Below are positions 7,345 to 15,157 of a stretch of DNA of 48,048 nucleotides, piece after piece. The stretch comes from Candidatus Rifleibacteriota bacterium (GTDB lineage: Bacteria > Muiribacteriota > Ozemobacteria > Ozemobacterales > Ozemobacteraceae). Each line of letters begins with the position of its first letter. Positions within the stretch are counted from its first letter, which is position 1. The notes under the pieces are model-generated. The model was given only the letters and a program-made list of their open reading frames with translations. It was not told the DNA's origin and made no database searches. A program made the translations under genes and the position numbers. The DNA is taken from NCBI GenBank assembly GCA_012517355.1, contig JAAYVD010000031.1, forward strand, positions 1 to 48,048. Direction: 5' to 3'.

Positions 7345-9762
7345 TCAGGGAGCGGTCAGCCGGAACAACCGGATGAGCTTCCCCTCCCCGTCGCCGATGG
7401 CCACCAGCCCGTCGGAGCGGACGGCCACCGCCGTCGGGATCCAGGGTTTCGCCGTCTCGGCCGATTCCAGGGCCAGCAGGCTGGTGCCGCGGGCATCGAT
7501 CCGCATGACCCGGTTGGCGCCGGGGTCGGGTATCCACAGGTAGCCCCAGGGGTCGATCTCCAGGCCGGCGGGTTCCTTGGCGCCTGCCCCCACCTGGCCG
7601 AGGTACTTCCCGTCGTAGGAGAAACGCTGCAGACGGCCCCGATCCTCGATGACGAACAGTTCGGCGGCCGTCGCCTCAACGGCGATGGGGTTGCGCAGGG
7701 AGCCGGGGAGTTCGCCCCTGGTGCCGAAGCCGCCGCGGTAGGTGCCGTCCAGGCCGAACCGCATGATGCGGCAGTTGCCCCGGTCGGCCAGGATGAGCTG
7801 GCCGGAGGCCACGCAGAGGCCGTGGGGGAGGTCGGTCTGGCCGGGGCGGGTGCCCCAGGTGCCGATGGTGCGGAGCGGGGTGCCGTCGACGGAGAAGACG
7901 GCCACGGTGTGGGCGGCGGTGTCGGAGACGAACACCTGCTGGCCGGCGATGGCCAGGTCGATGGGAAGGCCGAGCTGGCCGGGGCCCTTCCCCTTCTTGC
8001 CGAAGGCCTGCATCAGGCGGCCTTCCTCGGTGAACTGCAGGATCCGGCGGTTCTGGCTGTCGGTCACCCAGAGGCTGCCGTCAGGAGCCCAGGTGAGGCC
8101 CTTGGGCCAGGCCATGTAATCGGTGGCCGACCCTTCGGCGACCCGGAAGGAGCCGACTTTCTGGAGGGTGGCGCGCGGCCCGGGGTCGGCGATGGGCACG
8201 ACCGGCTTCAGCACGATGGGCTCGGGCGGTGGGGCCGGGGGCGGCGCGACCAGGGCCGGAGGAGTGGCCGGCACCGGGGTGGCAGGGGCGGTGGTCGGGG
8301 TTGCCGCATCGACCGCGGCGACGTCGGCCAGGGGGTCGGTTCCGGTGGCCGGGCCGGGAGGGACCGTCGCGATGGGCGCGGCCGGCCCGTCGGGCGAGGC
8401 CAGGGTGACCCGCAGGACCTCGAGAGGTTGCGGGATCTGGGTGATGCGCGCCTGGAGGCTGACCGCCACGGGGTTTTCCTTCCCCTGGATGCGGCCGGGG
8501 GGAATCAACAGGGAGAGTCGGAACGGCTGACCCTGGAAGCTGACGCCGTCCTGGTTGCCGAAGGGGGGCAGGCCGGCGGTGACCGGAAACGCCGCGAGGC
8601 GTCCGGACGGGCCGTGGACGATGATCTCGACGCCGTCGAGCTGGACCACCTGCCCTTCGGCGGAGGGCAGCAGGTCCTTGTTCTCTGACCAGCTCAGGTC
8701 GATCCCGAGGCCTTCGGGGGAAATCCGGGTTTTCACCAGGATTTCCGGGAGGGTCTGGAACCGGAAACTCGCGAGGGGCTGGCGGGTCGCGGGATGGAGG
8801 GCGCGGACGTGGAAGACCGCGCCCCGCACCAGGCTGGTCGCCAGGAAGCGGGCCAAACCCGGCCCCGCGGCGAGGACGGTTCCCGGGACGGGCCGCTCCC
8901 GGCCGGCGGCATCCAGGTGGAAGACCTGGACGAGGTCCTCGAGGCGGGTTCCGGCCGGCAGGTCGGGCTGGAAGCGGACCTCCACCGGCTGGTAGGGGTT
9001 GGCATACCCCGGGCCGGCGGGGGAGACCAGTTCCGCGGTGACGGTGACGTCCGCCGGAACGGGACTGACCGGCGCGACCCCGGCCGCCGAGGGGACGGGA
9101 ATCGTCACGGTGGCCGGGGGGACGATCGGGTCCGGAGCCGCGGCGGGGGCAGAAGCGACGACCGTGACCGCCGGGGTGGCGGCGGGAAGCGCCGCGGCGG
9201 ACGGGGAGGCGGCCGCGGCGGGGATGAGGCCGGTTGAGGGAAGGGCGGCGGGGGAAGCGAGGGTGGGAGGCGCGATCCCGACGGGGGGCAGGTTGAGAAC
9301 CGGCGGGGCGTCGGCGGCGGAACCCACCACTGGGGCCGGAGCCGGTCCTGGGGCGGGGGTGGCGGCGGGCGTGCCCGCCCCTTCGTCACCGACCTTGAGC
9401 TGGAAGCCGATCTCCTTGCCGGCCGGCTCGGTGGTCGTCACCTTGACCTCGTAGATGCCCGAAGTGCCCAGATCGACCATCTTCAGGCCGTCGGGGCTTT
9501 TCTGGCCGACCGCGGGGTCGGAGGTCAGGACCACCTCGGTCACCCGGACGGAAGGCAGGGGCGTTCCCGCGGCGTCGAGCAGGTGGAAGGACAGCTTCTT
9601 GGGGCCGTCCACCAGAAGGTAATTCGAGACGGACTGATCGGGGGCCCGGTCGGCCGGGAACAGGCCACTGTATTCGGACAGCCACGGCGGTCCGGCGAAC
9701 GCGGCCGGGGAGTTCAGGCACAGACACAGGCACAGGCTCAGAACCATCAGGAATCGCTTCAT
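7345..9762 (-). CDS. Exported NHL-repeat (six-bladed beta-propeller) protein
   Basis: An 805-residue secreted protein. It has a signal peptide (residues 1-23, ending AAFAG), an Ig-like N-terminal domain (about 40-130), an Ala/Pro linker (about 130-250), a central beta-rich domain (about 255-470), another Pro-rich linker (about 475-535), and a C-terminal NHL propeller (about 545-805) with about six repeats. Typical repeats are GLTWAPDGSLWVTDSQNRRI and GLCVASGQLILADRGNCRIM. NHL propellers bind proteins, ligands or cell-surface polymers and are non-catalytic here as far as I can see. GGAGGT lies 5 nt before the ATG. It sits between a TPR protein and a FecR-domain protein, which suggests a periplasmic or surface complex. 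Confidence 0.85.
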   Translation of the reverse strand: MKRFLMVLSLCLCLCLNSPAAFAGPPWLSEYSGLFPADRAPDQSVSNYLLVDGPKKLSFHLLDAAGTPLPSVRVTEVVLTSDPAVGQKSPDGLKMVDLGTSGIYEVKVTTTEPAGKEIGFQLKVGDEGAGTPAATPAPGPAPAPVVGSAADAPPVLNLPPVGIAPPTLASPAALPSTGLIPAAAASPSAAALPAATPAVTVVASAPAAAPDPIVPPATVTIPVPSAAGVAPVSPVPADVTVTAELVSPAGPGYANPYQPVEVRFQPDLPAGTRLEDLVQVFHLDAAGRERPVPGTVLAAGPGLARFLATSLVRGAVFHVRALHPATRQPLASFRFQTLPEILVKTRISPEGLGIDLSWSENKDLLPSAEGQVVQLDGVEIIVHGPSGRLAAFPVTAGLPPFGNQDGVSFQGQPFRLSLLIPPGRIQGKENPVAVSLQARITQIPQPLEVLRVTLASPDGPAAPIATVPPGPATGTDPLADVAAVDAATPTTAPATPVPATPPALVAPPPAPPPEPIVLKPVVPIADPGPRATLQKVGSFRVAEGSATDYMAWPKGLTWAPDGSLWVTDSQNRRILQFTEEGRLMQAFGKKGKGPGQLGLPIDLAIAGQQVFVSDTAAHTVAVFSVDGTPLRTIGTWGTRPGQTDLPHGLCVASGQLILADRGNCRIMRFGLDGTYRGGFGTRGELPGSLRNPIAVEATAAELFVIEDRGRLQRFSYDGKYLGQVGAGAKEPAGLEIDPWGYLWIPDPGANRVMRIDARGTSLLALESAETAKPWIPTAVAVRSDGLVAIGDGEGKLIRLFRLTAP

Positions 9763-9812
9763 GGGGGACCTCCGCTCCCGGATGGGATCACTCCGGGAAA
9801 CGCACGAACCGG

Positions 9813-11408
9813 TCAGCGGATCCAGACACTCGACGGGTACAGGTTCCGCAACGTCGCCCAGACCGACTGGGCCTCGATGTAGTCGCGGTTCTTCTGATAC
9901 AGTTCGGCCAGGAGCGCCAGGGCGTGGTTGACCTGGACGGGCCGGGCGGGCGGCAGGAGGGCCAGCGTGGCCAGCAGCCGGTCGATGGCCAGGTGGGGGA
10001 ACTTCTCGGCGGCGGCGAACGCGGCGAGCAGCTGCCGCTCGTTCGGAGTGGTCGGCCGGTACAGGGGGAACAGGAAATCCTTGGCCAGGCGCCGATCACG
10101 GGCCGCCATGGCGGGCAGGGCGTCCTTGTAGGCCCGCCAGGCCTCGAGGCGCCGGTCGACGGCCACCTGGTAGAAGAGGTCGACGGGGATGGTGTGGAAC
10201 TTCCAGGTCGAGGTGAACCGGCCCAGCCGCTCGCCCAGCCGGTCGGTGTTCCCGGCCAGCAGTTCGGTGAGCAGGCGCAGTTCGTTGGTGAAATCGGGGG
10301 TGATGACGGGCAACAGGTCGTTGTCGTAGGGGAACAGCGCCTTGTGTTCGTCGATCTTCCGGACCAGGGCCTGGCCTTCATCCGAGGTCAGGGGGGTGAC
10401 GGTCAGTTCGTAGAGGGCCTTCTCGAGACGGGCGATGCCCTCGAAGGAGGGGACCTCGGCCAGGCGGGCGAGGCAACGGTCGGCCTCGGTGGGGCGGTCC
10501 AGTTCGTAGCGGTTGACCAGCCACAGTTTCAGCAGCACGTTTCCGCGCAGCACCGGGTCGGCCTCGGGGAAGTCGGCCAGCAGCCTCCGGTATTTCTCCG
10601 CCCGGACGAAGGCGGGAAGGGAGTGCCAGGCGGTGCGGGTCATTCCCAGCCAGGTGACATCCTGCCCGTGGTGCCGGGGCGCCTGGGCGTCCTTCGCCTG
10701 GATCTCACCCAGAGCGGCTTCGGGAGCCTGCCTGGTGAAATACCCGGTCTCGACGGCTTCGCGAAGGTGGCGGGCCGCTCCGAACGCGTCGAGGTCGCCT
10801 TCCTGCGACTTGGCAAGGGCGGTCACCACCTGCTTGTCTTCCCGGGCCCACCTCTTGACGTTGCGGCGGGTGGTGCGGTTGGCCTGCTGGGTATGCCACT
10901 GGTCGAGGACGGCCCCGCCCGACTGATACTTCCCAACCTGGAACAGGCCGTTCATCTGGAGGGTCCGGAGCTTGTTCAGCTCCTGGCCCTTGAACAGCGG
11001 TGCCGCCGCGGTCAGGAGCTGTTCGGCCTCTTGGGTCCGGCCTTCGGCGTATTCCAGCAGGGCCTTCTGCACCATCACCTGCTTGCGGAAGCGGCCCTGG
11101 GGATACTTCTCGAGGTAGGCGTCCGCCACCACCCGCACTTCCGGGAACAGGCTGGGATGGAGGCACTTGCAGGCCAAGGCCAGGCTCAGTTCCTGCGTGT
11201 ATTTTGAGGCCTTGGGCCGGCCCAGGTCGAGGGCCTGCCGGAGGGAGGCCTCGAACAGGCGGGCCGACTCGTCGGGATGGGAAAAGGTCATCTCCACGGC
11301 CTTGCGGATGTTCCTTTCGATCTGCCCGGCGGAGGGGCCGCCCCACACGGCGGCAGGCAGAAGACCGGTGAGCAATACGATCAACAGACGGGTGGACCAC
11401 TTGTTCAT
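9813..11408 (-). CDS. Exported TPR-like/helical repeat protein
   Basis: A 531-residue protein with a signal peptide (about residues 1-23, LLIVLLTGLLPAAVWG) followed by alpha-helical repeats resembling degenerate TPRs (ESARLFEASLRQALDLG, ALLEYAEGRTQEAEQLLTAA, ALALLAELYQKNRDYIEAQS). No catalytic motif is seen. The ATG overlaps the stop of the engB gene (ATGA), so translation is coupled to that GTPase although this product is exported. It ends 50 bp before the NHL-repeat gene, probably its functional partner. Function unknown. Confidence 0.8.
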   Translation of the reverse strand: MNKWSTRLLIVLLTGLLPAAVWGGPSAGQIERNIRKAVEMTFSHPDESARLFEASLRQALDLGRPKASKYTQELSLALACKCLHPSLFPEVRVVADAYLEKYPQGRFRKQVMVQKALLEYAEGRTQEAEQLLTAAAPLFKGQELNKLRTLQMNGLFQVGKYQSGGAVLDQWHTQQANRTTRRNVKRWAREDKQVVTALAKSQEGDLDAFGAARHLREAVETGYFTRQAPEAALGEIQAKDAQAPRHHGQDVTWLGMTRTAWHSLPAFVRAEKYRRLLADFPEADPVLRGNVLLKLWLVNRYELDRPTEADRCLARLAEVPSFEGIARLEKALYELTVTPLTSDEGQALVRKIDEHKALFPYDNDLLPVITPDFTNELRLLTELLAGNTDRLGERLGRFTSTWKFHTIPVDLFYQVAVDRRLEAWRAYKDALPAMAARDRRLAKDFLFPLYRPTTPNERQLLAAFAAAEKFPHLAIDRLLATLALLPPARPVQVNHALALLAELYQKNRDYIEAQSVWATLRNLYPSSVWIR

Positions 11409-12571
11409 GACGGATTCTCTCCCTTAACTGGATTGTTCTTCTCTGGCGAGGGATTGCCTGGTGAGGACGGTGTTGAAGGGGAACCGGAATCGGGGGCCGG
11501 GGAGGCCGGGCGCGGGCCCGGGGTGCCGCCGCCGCCCTCGGGACGACGGGACGGTCGACCACCCGACGGACGCGGTCCGCCCGGTTCCTCGCCGCGCGGG
11601 CCCCCTCCCCCACCCCGGCGCCGGTTGCGACGACGCCCCTGGCCTTGCCGCTGGCCATCCGGGCCTGGCCGGCCGCCTTTCTGATCGGCGGGCCGGCCAG
11701 GGTGGACCGGGGCGGCCGGGGCCACGTCGGGGGCGCCGTCGGCCGGGGCCGGGCCGGCCCCATCGGTGGTCTTGGGTGAGGCCGCCGGGGCGGGCCGGGA
11801 ACCGGGCTGCCCCTCGGGGCGGTGCTGGCCGGGCTGGCCGGCGGGTCGGGGGGGGCGCCCTCCTTCCCGTCGGGAACCGGGCTCGCCGCCGCGCGGCCTC
11901 TTTTGGCGGGTGCGGCCTTCGCCGCCCTCGCGGGCACCGCTGCCACCCCCGCCACCCCCGCCTCCGCCTCCGCCTCCGCGCACGCGGAAGGAGCCGTCCT
12001 GGAGGAGGCCCCCGAAGGCGTCGAGCAGGTCTTCCCGGCCCTGTCGCGACTTGGCCGAGAACAGCAGGCCCTGCGACACGCCCAGGTCGTTGAGGATCTG
12101 GCGCTTCATCTTCTGGACCTGCTGCTGGGTCAGTTTGTCCACCTTGGTCATGACGACCATGGTGGGCAGGCCCCGTTCCCGGATCCACTTCTGCATCTGT
12201 TGGTCGAGGGTCGAGGGGGCATGCCGGCTGTCGAGGATCTGGACGATCCCCTTGAGTTCGGCGCACCCTTCGAAGAACTCGTCCATCATCGTCTGGATGC
12301 GCTGACGCGTGGTGCGCGAGGCCTTGGCGTAGCCGTAGCCTGGCAGGTCGACGAGGAAGAACTGGTCGTTGATGAGGTAGAAGTTGATGGTCAGGGTCTT
12401 GCCGGGGGTCGAACTGGTCTTGGCCATCTCCCGGCGCCCGACCAGCGTGTTGATCAGCGAGGACTTGCCCACGTTGCTGCGGCCGACGAGGGCGATGACC
12501 GGCAGTTTCTCCTTGGGCATGGCCTCCAGGCTGGTGACGCAGGCATGGAAGGCGGCGGCGGTGATTTTCAT
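11405..12571 (-). CDS. engB: EngB/YihA/YsxC-family ribosome-biogenesis GTPase with a long RG/PG-rich tail
   Basis: Residues 1-197 are a complete EngB GTPase: G1 GRSNVGKSS (30-38), the conserved SSTPGKT (53-59), G3 DLPGYGYAK (75-83), G4 TKVD (142-145) and G5 SAKS (171-174). EngB proteins are essential for assembly of the large ribosomal subunit. Residues 198-388 are an extra tail of about 190 residues, mostly Gly, Arg, Pro and Lys, with a poly-Gly run and repeats like RRRNRRRGGGGG. Normal family length is about 195-210 residues, so the tail nearly doubles it. Such basic RG-rich tails commonly bind RNA; that role here is inference. The gene follows lon by 16 bp, the same order seen in Bacillus (lonA-ysxC), and overlaps the next gene by 4 bp. 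Confidence 0.93.
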   Translation of the reverse strand: MKITAAAFHACVTSLEAMPKEKLPVIALVGRSNVGKSSLINTLVGRREMAKTSSTPGKTLTINFYLINDQFFLVDLPGYGYAKASRTTRQRIQTMMDEFFEGCAELKGIVQILDSRHAPSTLDQQMQKWIRERGLPTMVVMTKVDKLTQQQVQKMKRQILNDLGVSQGLLFSAKSRQGREDLLDAFGGLLQDGSFRVRGGGGGGGGGGGGSGAREGGEGRTRQKRPRGGEPGSRREGGRPPRPAGQPGQHRPEGQPGSRPAPAASPKTTDGAGPAPADGAPDVAPAAPVHPGRPADQKGGRPGPDGQRQGQGRRRNRRRGGGGGPRGEEPGGPRPSGGRPSRRPEGGGGTPGPRPASPAPDSGSPSTPSSPGNPSPEKNNPVKGENPS

Positions 12572-12587
12572 GGTCGGTCCGGCCGGC

Positions 12588-15083
12588 TCAGGATTTGGAT
12601 TTGCGGCGGGTTTTCTTGGCCCCGGCCGTGTCGAACGGGTAGTGCGGGAACCGGAGAGGGGTGGACTTGGGCTCGCCCTTCAGGGCGAGCTTGAGCACCT
12701 GTTCCCAGTTCTTCACCCGGTGGATGGTCAGTCCCTTGCGGATCTCGTCGGGGATCTCGGACAGCTCCTTCTCGTTCTCTTCCGAGACGATGATGGTCAG
12801 GATGCCGTTGCGGTGCGCCGCCAGCAGCTTCTCCTTGATGCCGCCGACGGGCAGGACCTTGCCGCGCAGGGTGATCTCGCCGGTCATGGCCACGTCGCGG
12901 CTGATGGGCACCTCGTTCAGGGCCGAGTAGATCGCGGTGGTGATGGCGATGCCGGCCGAGGGGCCGTCCTTGGGCACGCCGCCCTCGGGGAAGTGGATGT
13001 GCAGGTCGATCTTGTCGTAGTCGATCGGCCGCATGCGGAGCTGCCCGGCCCGGGCCCGCAGGTAGGACAGGCTGGCGTGGGCCGACTCCTTCATCACGTT
13101 GCCCAGCGACCCGGTCAGGATGATCTTGCCGCGGCCGGGCATGACGGCCGCCTCGATCGGCAGGATGGTGCCGCCGACTTCGGTCCAGGCCAGGCCGGTG
13201 GCCACGCCGATCTCGTCCCGCTCTTCCTTCTTGTCGCCGTGGAAGGTCGGCACCCCCAGATAGCTCTCGACCTTCTCGTCGGTCACCTTGACCGGCTCGG
13301 ACTCGAGCTTCTTCTTGAGTTCGTCTTCCGTCGAGGTCTTCGACTGGGTGACGATCTGGCGGGCGATCTTGCGGCAGATCGAGGCCAGTTCGCGCTCGAG
13401 ACTGCGGACTCCCGACTCCCGGGTGTACTCCCGGATGACCTTGCGGATGGCCGTCTCCTCGATGGCCACCTTGTACTTCTTGACCCCGTTCGACTCGAGC
13501 TGCTTGGGGATCAGGTATTTCTTGGCGATCTCGACCTTCTCGTCCTCGGTATAGCCCGGAAGGTAGACGATCTCCAGGCGGTCCTTGAGGGCGGGGGGGA
13601 TGGTGTGGGGGACGTTCGCCGTGGTCAGGAACAGCACCTTCGACAGGTCGAAGGGGGTCGAGATGTAGTGGTCGGAGAACGAGTGGTTCTGCTCGGGGTC
13701 GAGGGCTTCCAGGAGGGCGGCGCTGGGGTCGCCCCGGAAATCCATGCCCATCTTGTCGATCTCGTCGAGCAGGATGACGGGGTTCTTGGTGCCCGTGTCG
13801 CGCAGGGACTGGATGATGCGGCCCGGCATCGCCCCGATGTAGGTGCGCCGGTGCCCACGGATCTCGGCCTCGTCACGCATGCCGCCCAGCGAGATGCGGG
13901 CGAACTTGCGGTTGAGGGAACGGGCGATCGATTTGCCCAGGCTGGTCTTGCCCACGCCCGGCGGGCCGATCAGGCACAGGATGGGGCCCTTGATCGACTT
14001 CTTCAGGCGGCAGACGGCCAGGTATTCCAGGATCCGTTCCTTGACCTTCTTCAATCCGAAGTGGTCCTTTTCGAGGATTTCCTCGGACTTTTCGAGCTCG
14101 ATGCGGTCTTTCGACGACTTCGACCACGGCAGCGAGACGAGCCAGTCGATATAGTTGCGGGAAACGGTGGCTTCCGCCGATCCGGGGGGCATCTTGGTCA
14201 GCTTGTTGATCTCTTTTTCGGCCTTGGTGCGGGCTTCCTCGGGCATCTTGGCCTTGGCGATGGCCTCCTTCAGCTCCTCGATCTCCTCGCCCCGCTCTTC
14301 GCCCTCGCCCAGCTCCTTCTGGATGGCCTTCATCTGCTCGCGAAGGTAGTATTCCTTCTGGATCTGCTCCATCTGCTTGCGGACCTGGCCGCGGATCTTC
14401 TTCTCCACCATCATGATCTCGAGTTCGCGGTTCAGGATGGTGGCGATCTTCTCCAGGCGGGCCTTGGGCTCGAAGGCTTCCAGGATCTCCTGTTTCTCCT
14501 CGACCTTGAGGGTCAGGTGGGCGGTGATGATGTCGGCCAGCCGCCCGGGCTCGTCGACGTTGTTCGCCACCATGATCACCTCGAGGGGGATCTTCTTGTT
14601 GATCTTCACATACTGTTCGAACAGGCTGATGACGTTGCGCATCAGGGCCTGCATCTCGATCGTCTTCTGGTCTTCGGTGACGACTTCGGCCACCTCGACC
14701 TCGAAGTATTCGTCGCTCTTGGTGAACGACTTGATCTTCACCCGGGTGGTCCCCTCGACGAGGATCTTCAGGATGCCGTCGGGGAGTTTCAGCAGTTGCA
14801 GGATCTCGGCGATCGTGCCCGTCTCGTAGAGGTCGGCCATGGCCGGGTCGTCGGTCTTGGCCTGCTTCTGCGAGCACAGGATGATCTTGCGTTCCTTCAA
14901 CATCGCCTCCTCGATCGCCCGGATCGACTTCTTCCGGCCGACGAACAGGGGGACGACCATGTAGGGGAAGACGACCACATCCCGCAGTGGGAGCAGCGGA
15001 TGGACCATGACCCGGGCCGGGTCAGAGGGCGACTTGGAGGATGGATTGGAGGGTGGGTTGGTGCGGGATTCGTTGGTATCCAT
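12588..15083 (-). CDS. lon: ATP-dependent protease Lon
   Basis: A full-length LonA of 831 residues. It has an N-terminal substrate-recognition (LAN) domain (about 28-230, HPLLPLRDVVVFPYMVVPL), a coiled helical region, and an AAA+ domain with Walker A GPPGVGKT (373-380) and Walker B VILLDEID (about 435-442). The C-terminal Ser/Lys-dyad protease domain has PKDGPSAG with catalytic Ser709 and GGIKEKLLAA with Lys752. The Ser-Lys distance of 43 matches E. coli Lon (679/722). It degrades misfolded and regulatory proteins in the cytoplasm. AGGAAG lies 5 nt before the ATG. The first 24 residues are a Ser/Pro/Asn-rich extension, and the tail ends in a basic KKTRRKSKS segment. It leads the lon-engB run. 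Confidence 0.97.
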   Translation of the reverse strand: MDTNESRTNPPSNPSSKSPSDPARVMVHPLLPLRDVVVFPYMVVPLFVGRKKSIRAIEEAMLKERKIILCSQKQAKTDDPAMADLYETGTIAEILQLLKLPDGILKILVEGTTRVKIKSFTKSDEYFEVEVAEVVTEDQKTIEMQALMRNVISLFEQYVKINKKIPLEVIMVANNVDEPGRLADIITAHLTLKVEEKQEILEAFEPKARLEKIATILNRELEIMMVEKKIRGQVRKQMEQIQKEYYLREQMKAIQKELGEGEERGEEIEELKEAIAKAKMPEEARTKAEKEINKLTKMPPGSAEATVSRNYIDWLVSLPWSKSSKDRIELEKSEEILEKDHFGLKKVKERILEYLAVCRLKKSIKGPILCLIGPPGVGKTSLGKSIARSLNRKFARISLGGMRDEAEIRGHRRTYIGAMPGRIIQSLRDTGTKNPVILLDEIDKMGMDFRGDPSAALLEALDPEQNHSFSDHYISTPFDLSKVLFLTTANVPHTIPPALKDRLEIVYLPGYTEDEKVEIAKKYLIPKQLESNGVKKYKVAIEETAIRKVIREYTRESGVRSLERELASICRKIARQIVTQSKTSTEDELKKKLESEPVKVTDEKVESYLGVPTFHGDKKEERDEIGVATGLAWTEVGGTILPIEAAVMPGRGKIILTGSLGNVMKESAHASLSYLRARAGQLRMRPIDYDKIDLHIHFPEGGVPKDGPSAGIAITTAIYSALNEVPISRDVAMTGEITLRGKVLPVGGIKEKLLAAHRNGILTIIVSEENEKELSEIPDEIRKGLTIHRVKNWEQVLKLALKGEPKSTPLRFPHYPFDTAGAKKTRRKSKS

Positions 15084-15129
15084 TGATCTTCCTCATGAGC
15101 AAAGTTGGACTAGGTTACCTCTTTTCCCC

Positions 15130-15148
15130 GGAAAAATGAAGCTTTTCC
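15130..15148 (-). terminator. Weak hairpin downstream of the GlyS-like gene
   Basis: On the minus strand GGAAAA, a 7-nt loop, then TTTTCC. It lies 10 bp past the GlyS-like stop and 47 bp before the lon ATG. The stem is A/U-rich and no clear T-run follows, so it may be a poor terminator or part of the lon leader. Confidence 0.25.
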
Positions 15149-15157
15149 AGGGAGGGG

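Noticed and set aside
12384-15086. 900-residue plus-strand frame opposite lon
   Set aside because: Leu/Asp/Gly-rich antisense shadow; lon on the minus strand is unmistakable.
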